6,177 bases of DNA from an uncultured Polyangiaceae bacterium (lineage in GTDB: Bacteria; Myxococcota_A; Polyangia; Polyangiales; Houyiibacteriaceae), in assembly GCA_947259605.1 (NCBI GenBank), contig CAMYMX010000231.1, forward strand, positions 1 to 6,177, in the 5' to 3' direction. Both the position numbers and the translations under genes were made by a program. The notes beneath the pieces were generated by a model that was given only the letters and a program-made list of their open reading frames with translations, made no database searches and was not told the DNA's origin. Positions 5,922-6,177 of the stretch are shown here, in pieces. Each line of letters begins with the position of its first letter. Within the stretch, counting starts at the first letter, position 1.

Positions 5922-6177
5922 TTACTCGTCTTCCTCCTCTTCGGGCTCCATCGTCAGGCGGAGAGGAAACTCGTGCTCCTGCGCCAGTTGCTCGACCCGC
6001 TGGATCTTGGACTCCGCGACCTCGCGGGTGAATACGCCGGCCACGCCCACACCGTTGTGGTGGACGTGAAGCATGATGCGGATCGCGGCTTGCTCGTCGA
6101 GGTGGAACACGCTGTGCAGAACGTGAACGACAAACTCCCTGGTGGTGTAATCATCATTGTGTAGAAGAACTCGAAAG
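5922..6177 (-). CDS. clpS: ClpS, N-degron adaptor of ClpAP (5' end outside window)
   Basis: ClpS binds N-terminal Leu, Phe, Tyr or Trp and delivers the protein to ClpA. Eighty-four C-terminal residues are visible, beginning FRVLLHNDDYTTREFVV; the start codon lies beyond 6177. By alignment from memory with E. coli ClpS, the alpha-amino-binding Asn34/Asp35/Asp36 and Thr38 are present, as are Met62, Val65 and His66 (IMLHVHHNG), and the GVFTREVAESK segment is highly conserved. The gatekeeper Met40 is replaced by Arg (NDDYTTREF). The protein ends in a very acidic tail (MEPEEEEDE) instead of a short neutral one. Reading within the window alone could suggest an internal GTG start at 6110, but conserved ClpS sequence continues upstream in the same frame, so that is not the start. 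Confidence 0.95.
   Translation of the reverse strand, partial: FRVLLHNDDYTTREFVVHVLHSVFHLDEQAAIRIMLHVHHNGVGVAGVFTREVAESKIQRVEQLAQEHEFPLRLTMEPEEEEDE
5932..5938 (-). promoter_or_regulatory. clpA ribosome binding site inside the clpS tail
   Basis: The minus strand reads AGGAGGA here, a near-perfect Shine-Dalgarno sequence 12 nt before the clpA ATG (5919). It is formed by the GAG-GAG-GAA codons of the ClpS acidic tail, so the tail sequence also serves clpA translation. It is the only strong Shine-Dalgarno site at any gene start in the window. Confidence 0.7.

Overview
The window looks like chromosomal DNA from a GC-rich, myxobacteria-like organism (Myxococcota, perhaps the Polyangiales/Sandaracinaceae side). 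This placement is an inference. It rests on the high GC content, two unrelated lipoprotein genes (one very cysteine-rich with Asp/Gly-rich calcium-site-like stretches), poor Shine-Dalgarno signals, and a ClpS with the NDDYTT-type start typical of proteobacterial-like lineages. No marker gene fixes the taxon.

Layout. Positions 1-187 hold no credible gene but form a striking nested inverted repeat: two 35-nt arms at the ends and two further hairpins inside, which together draw as a three-way junction. It is followed at once by five imperfect AGYGYC hexamers (191-220). A cysteine-rich lipoprotein gene (262-1185, minus) and an uncharacterised 190-residue protein gene (1321-1893, minus) come next. 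The latter is divergent from a lipoprotein gene with a Cache-like sensory domain (1974-2807, plus). The 80-nt divergent spacer carries mirror-image copies of CTGCTACACT, each exactly 6 nt from its ATG, so both genes are probably leaderless. A second five-unit hexamer array lies between the two promoters.

The right half (2844-6177, minus) is a compact bacterial N-degron module: clpS (5' end cut by the window edge), clpA and aat, transcribed in that order. Aat attaches Leu/Phe to proteins starting with Lys/Arg. ClpS captures N-terminal Leu/Phe/Tyr/Trp and hands the protein to the AAA+ unfoldase ClpA, which feeds ClpP (not in the window). clpS and clpA are 2 nt apart and the clpA ribosome binding site lies within the acidic tail codons of clpS. 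The ClpS has Arg at the position of the E. coli specificity gatekeeper Met40.

The least explained parts are the structured element at 2-187, the hexamer arrays and the symmetric leaderless promoter pair.
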